This document shows, in pieces, positions 63,025 through 64,000 of a stretch of DNA of 64,000 bases. Source of the stretch: an uncultured Draconibacterium sp. (GTDB lineage: Bacteria; Bacteroidota; Bacteroidia; Bacteroidales; Prolixibacteraceae); the NCBI RefSeq assembly GCF_963677155.1, contig NZ_OY781884.1, forward strand, positions 4,212,501 to 4,276,500, given 5' to 3'. The stretch's first letter is position 1, and each line of letters begins with the position of its first letter. The position numbers were made by a program, and so were the translations under genes. Below the pieces are notes generated by a model. It was given only the letters and a program-made list of their open reading frames with translations, did not search any database and had not been told where the DNA came from.

Positions 63025-63861
63025 ATGGAACACTATTCTAATGTTATTCTTGAGCTCGAAGAAAATTTACGGCAAATAACTATCGCTTCCGGCTGTATGC
63101 TTAGCAACTCCAAGCTGGCGATTAAAAGATGCAGGTTTGCCCTGGTTGAACTAAAATCGGTTGTAATCAGGCATGGCTTTCCAGACCAATCATCCGAAAT
63201 CCGGTTCTTCAAAGAAATTAAACCCATGGCCTATAGTTATTTATTATTTAATCAGGCCCTCTTTGAGATGGAAAGCTTCCGGTCAACGAGGGCAGAAGCA
63301 ATGAAACAATACTTGAAAAACAAGCTCAATGAAATTCAGAGATATATGGAGGAACATCGTGAAACGGTCCAGTATTATCATTGTGGATATACTTTTCTGG
63401 ATCGATTCTATTTTGTTCGTAATACAGAAGAAATTCCTGTTGAGTTGAGAGGAGAAAACTATCTGCTGGACGAGGAATTTAATACCTGGCAGGATTATAA
63501 CTTTTCAGTGATCCAGGCAAATGAGATGTTACTGAAATACTTTAGTACGGAAATTTCAAGACTCGAGAATCCCCAAGAATCGGACGAATTGCAGCAATTT
63601 AGACAGATTGACTGGACTGCAAATAAAATTGATCTGGTGGAATTGGTTTATGCCCTCTATTATTCAAGAGCGATCAATAACGGAAAAATTACTATTAAAG
63701 AACTGGGAAAACTGATCGGGCAAATTTTTAATGTAGAACTTAATAATGATGTTTACCGGTACTTTATTGAAATTCAACAACGAAAAATAGACCAAACCAA
63801 ATTTATTGGTCATTTACAATCTGTACTTCAACAGCACATTGACCAAAACATTTTAAAATGA
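63025..63861 (+). CDS. RteC-domain protein
   Basis: 278 aa from the ATG at 63025 (MEHYSNVILELEENLRQI); the frame is open to 62941 but that would read through the hairpin. Recognisable RteC blocks are in the C-terminal third (QIDWTANKIDLVELVYALYY, SRAINNGKITIKELGKLIGQ, FNVELNNDVYRYFIEIQQRK). RteC proteins regulate excision of conjugative transposons such as CTnDOT, so an integrative element may begin or end to the right of this window. N-terminal helical domain RRFALVELKSVV-type is less clear. No rteA or rteB in the window. Confidence 0.85.
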   Translation: MEHYSNVILELEENLRQITIASGCMLSNSKLAIKRCRFALVELKSVVIRHGFPDQSSEIRFFKEIKPMAYSYLLFNQALFEMESFRSTRAEAMKQYLKNKLNEIQRYMEEHRETVQYYHCGYTFLDRFYFVRNTEEIPVELRGENYLLDEEFNTWQDYNFSVIQANEMLLKYFSTEISRLENPQESDELQQFRQIDWTANKIDLVELVYALYYSRAINNGKITIKELGKLIGQIFNVELNNDVYRYFIEIQQRKIDQTKFIGHLQSVLQQHIDQNILK

Positions 63862-64000
63862 GTTGTTTTGAACCTTTCGTAGGTGAATAGTAAACAATAA
63901 TAATTCCCCAAGCTGACAACAACTTGATAACATCTAAAATTTCGGAGTTGCAAATTTGGTCGTATTTCGAACGAACAATTTAAAATTGAACAGTTATGCC
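63862..64000. other. Right end of window, no gene seen
   Basis: 139 nt of AT-rich sequence after the RteC gene without a readable frame or clear terminator. Confidence 0.4.

Overview
The window comes from the chromosome of a member of the Bacteroidota, probably a Bacteroidales or Marinilabiliales-like organism. The evidence is family content: a SusC/SusD pair, an UpxY-type NusG paralogue, BACON domains, a type IX secretion (T9SS) C-terminal sorting domain, an RteC-domain protein, HU genes of the HIG type, and IS1380 and IS1182 transposases. No rRNA or tRNA gene was seen, so the genus cannot be fixed.

Layout. (1) 1-11.3 kb: the end of a secreted fibre-like gene, a broken small gene, then a cluster of very large secreted proteins (RHS-like with two BACON domains; a beta-propeller protein with a T9SS sorting domain; an RHS-core protein with a unique C-terminal tail) followed by two overlapping small membrane-protein genes that are candidate immunity partners. 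(2) 11.3-14.5 kb: a decayed mobile region with a frameshifted XRE regulator, a CHC2 zinc-finger primase-like pseudogene split by a complete 1,614-bp IS1380 element with a TTGTA target duplication, and a fragment of a REP-associated tyrosine transposase. (3) 14.5-19.4 kb: regulators (LytTR, TetR, UpxY/NusG-like, Crp/Fnr) plus a lone ketoacyl synthase III that appears to be under TetR control. (4) 19.4-25.4 kb: a minus-strand operon of a TlpA-like thioredoxin lipid- or surface-associated protein, SusC and SusD. (5) 26.1-42.3 kb: a type I-B CRISPR-Cas locus: WYL regulator, cas6, the remnant of an earlier cas8, cas8 (Cst1-like), cas7 (Cst2/DevR), cas5, cas3, cas4, cas1, cas2, and an array of 80 repeats and 79 spacers. 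(6) 42.3-47.1 kb: a duplicated HU gene with a conserved leader, a HEPN-like gene and repeated non-coding blocks. (7) 47.1-62.4 kb: twelve consecutive secreted proteins with different N-terminal regions and a shared C-terminal module ending in a coiled coil, interspersed with fragments of an IS1182 transposase. The gene at the left edge is a thirteenth family member. (8) 62.4-64 kb: an RteC-domain gene behind a terminator-like hairpin.

How the parts work together. The CRISPR locus looks like a composite. The cas6 and cas4-cas1-cas2 genes have a moderate GC content, while the four genes between them (cas8-cas7-cas5-cas3) are much more AT-rich by hand count. Just before the AT-rich block lies a short frameshifted open frame that looks like the start of a different Cas8b/Csh1-type protein. 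I infer that the interference module was exchanged while the processing and adaptation genes and the array were kept. Several spacers are near-duplicates that differ by a few bases, suggesting repeated capture from related invaders.

The most unusual part is the 15-kb array of fibre-like genes. It carries internal tandem repeats, near-identical tracts shared between distant copies, a frameshifted member, and scattered IS1182 pieces. It looks like a locus that makes variants of a secreted protein by duplication and recombination; the function is unknown.
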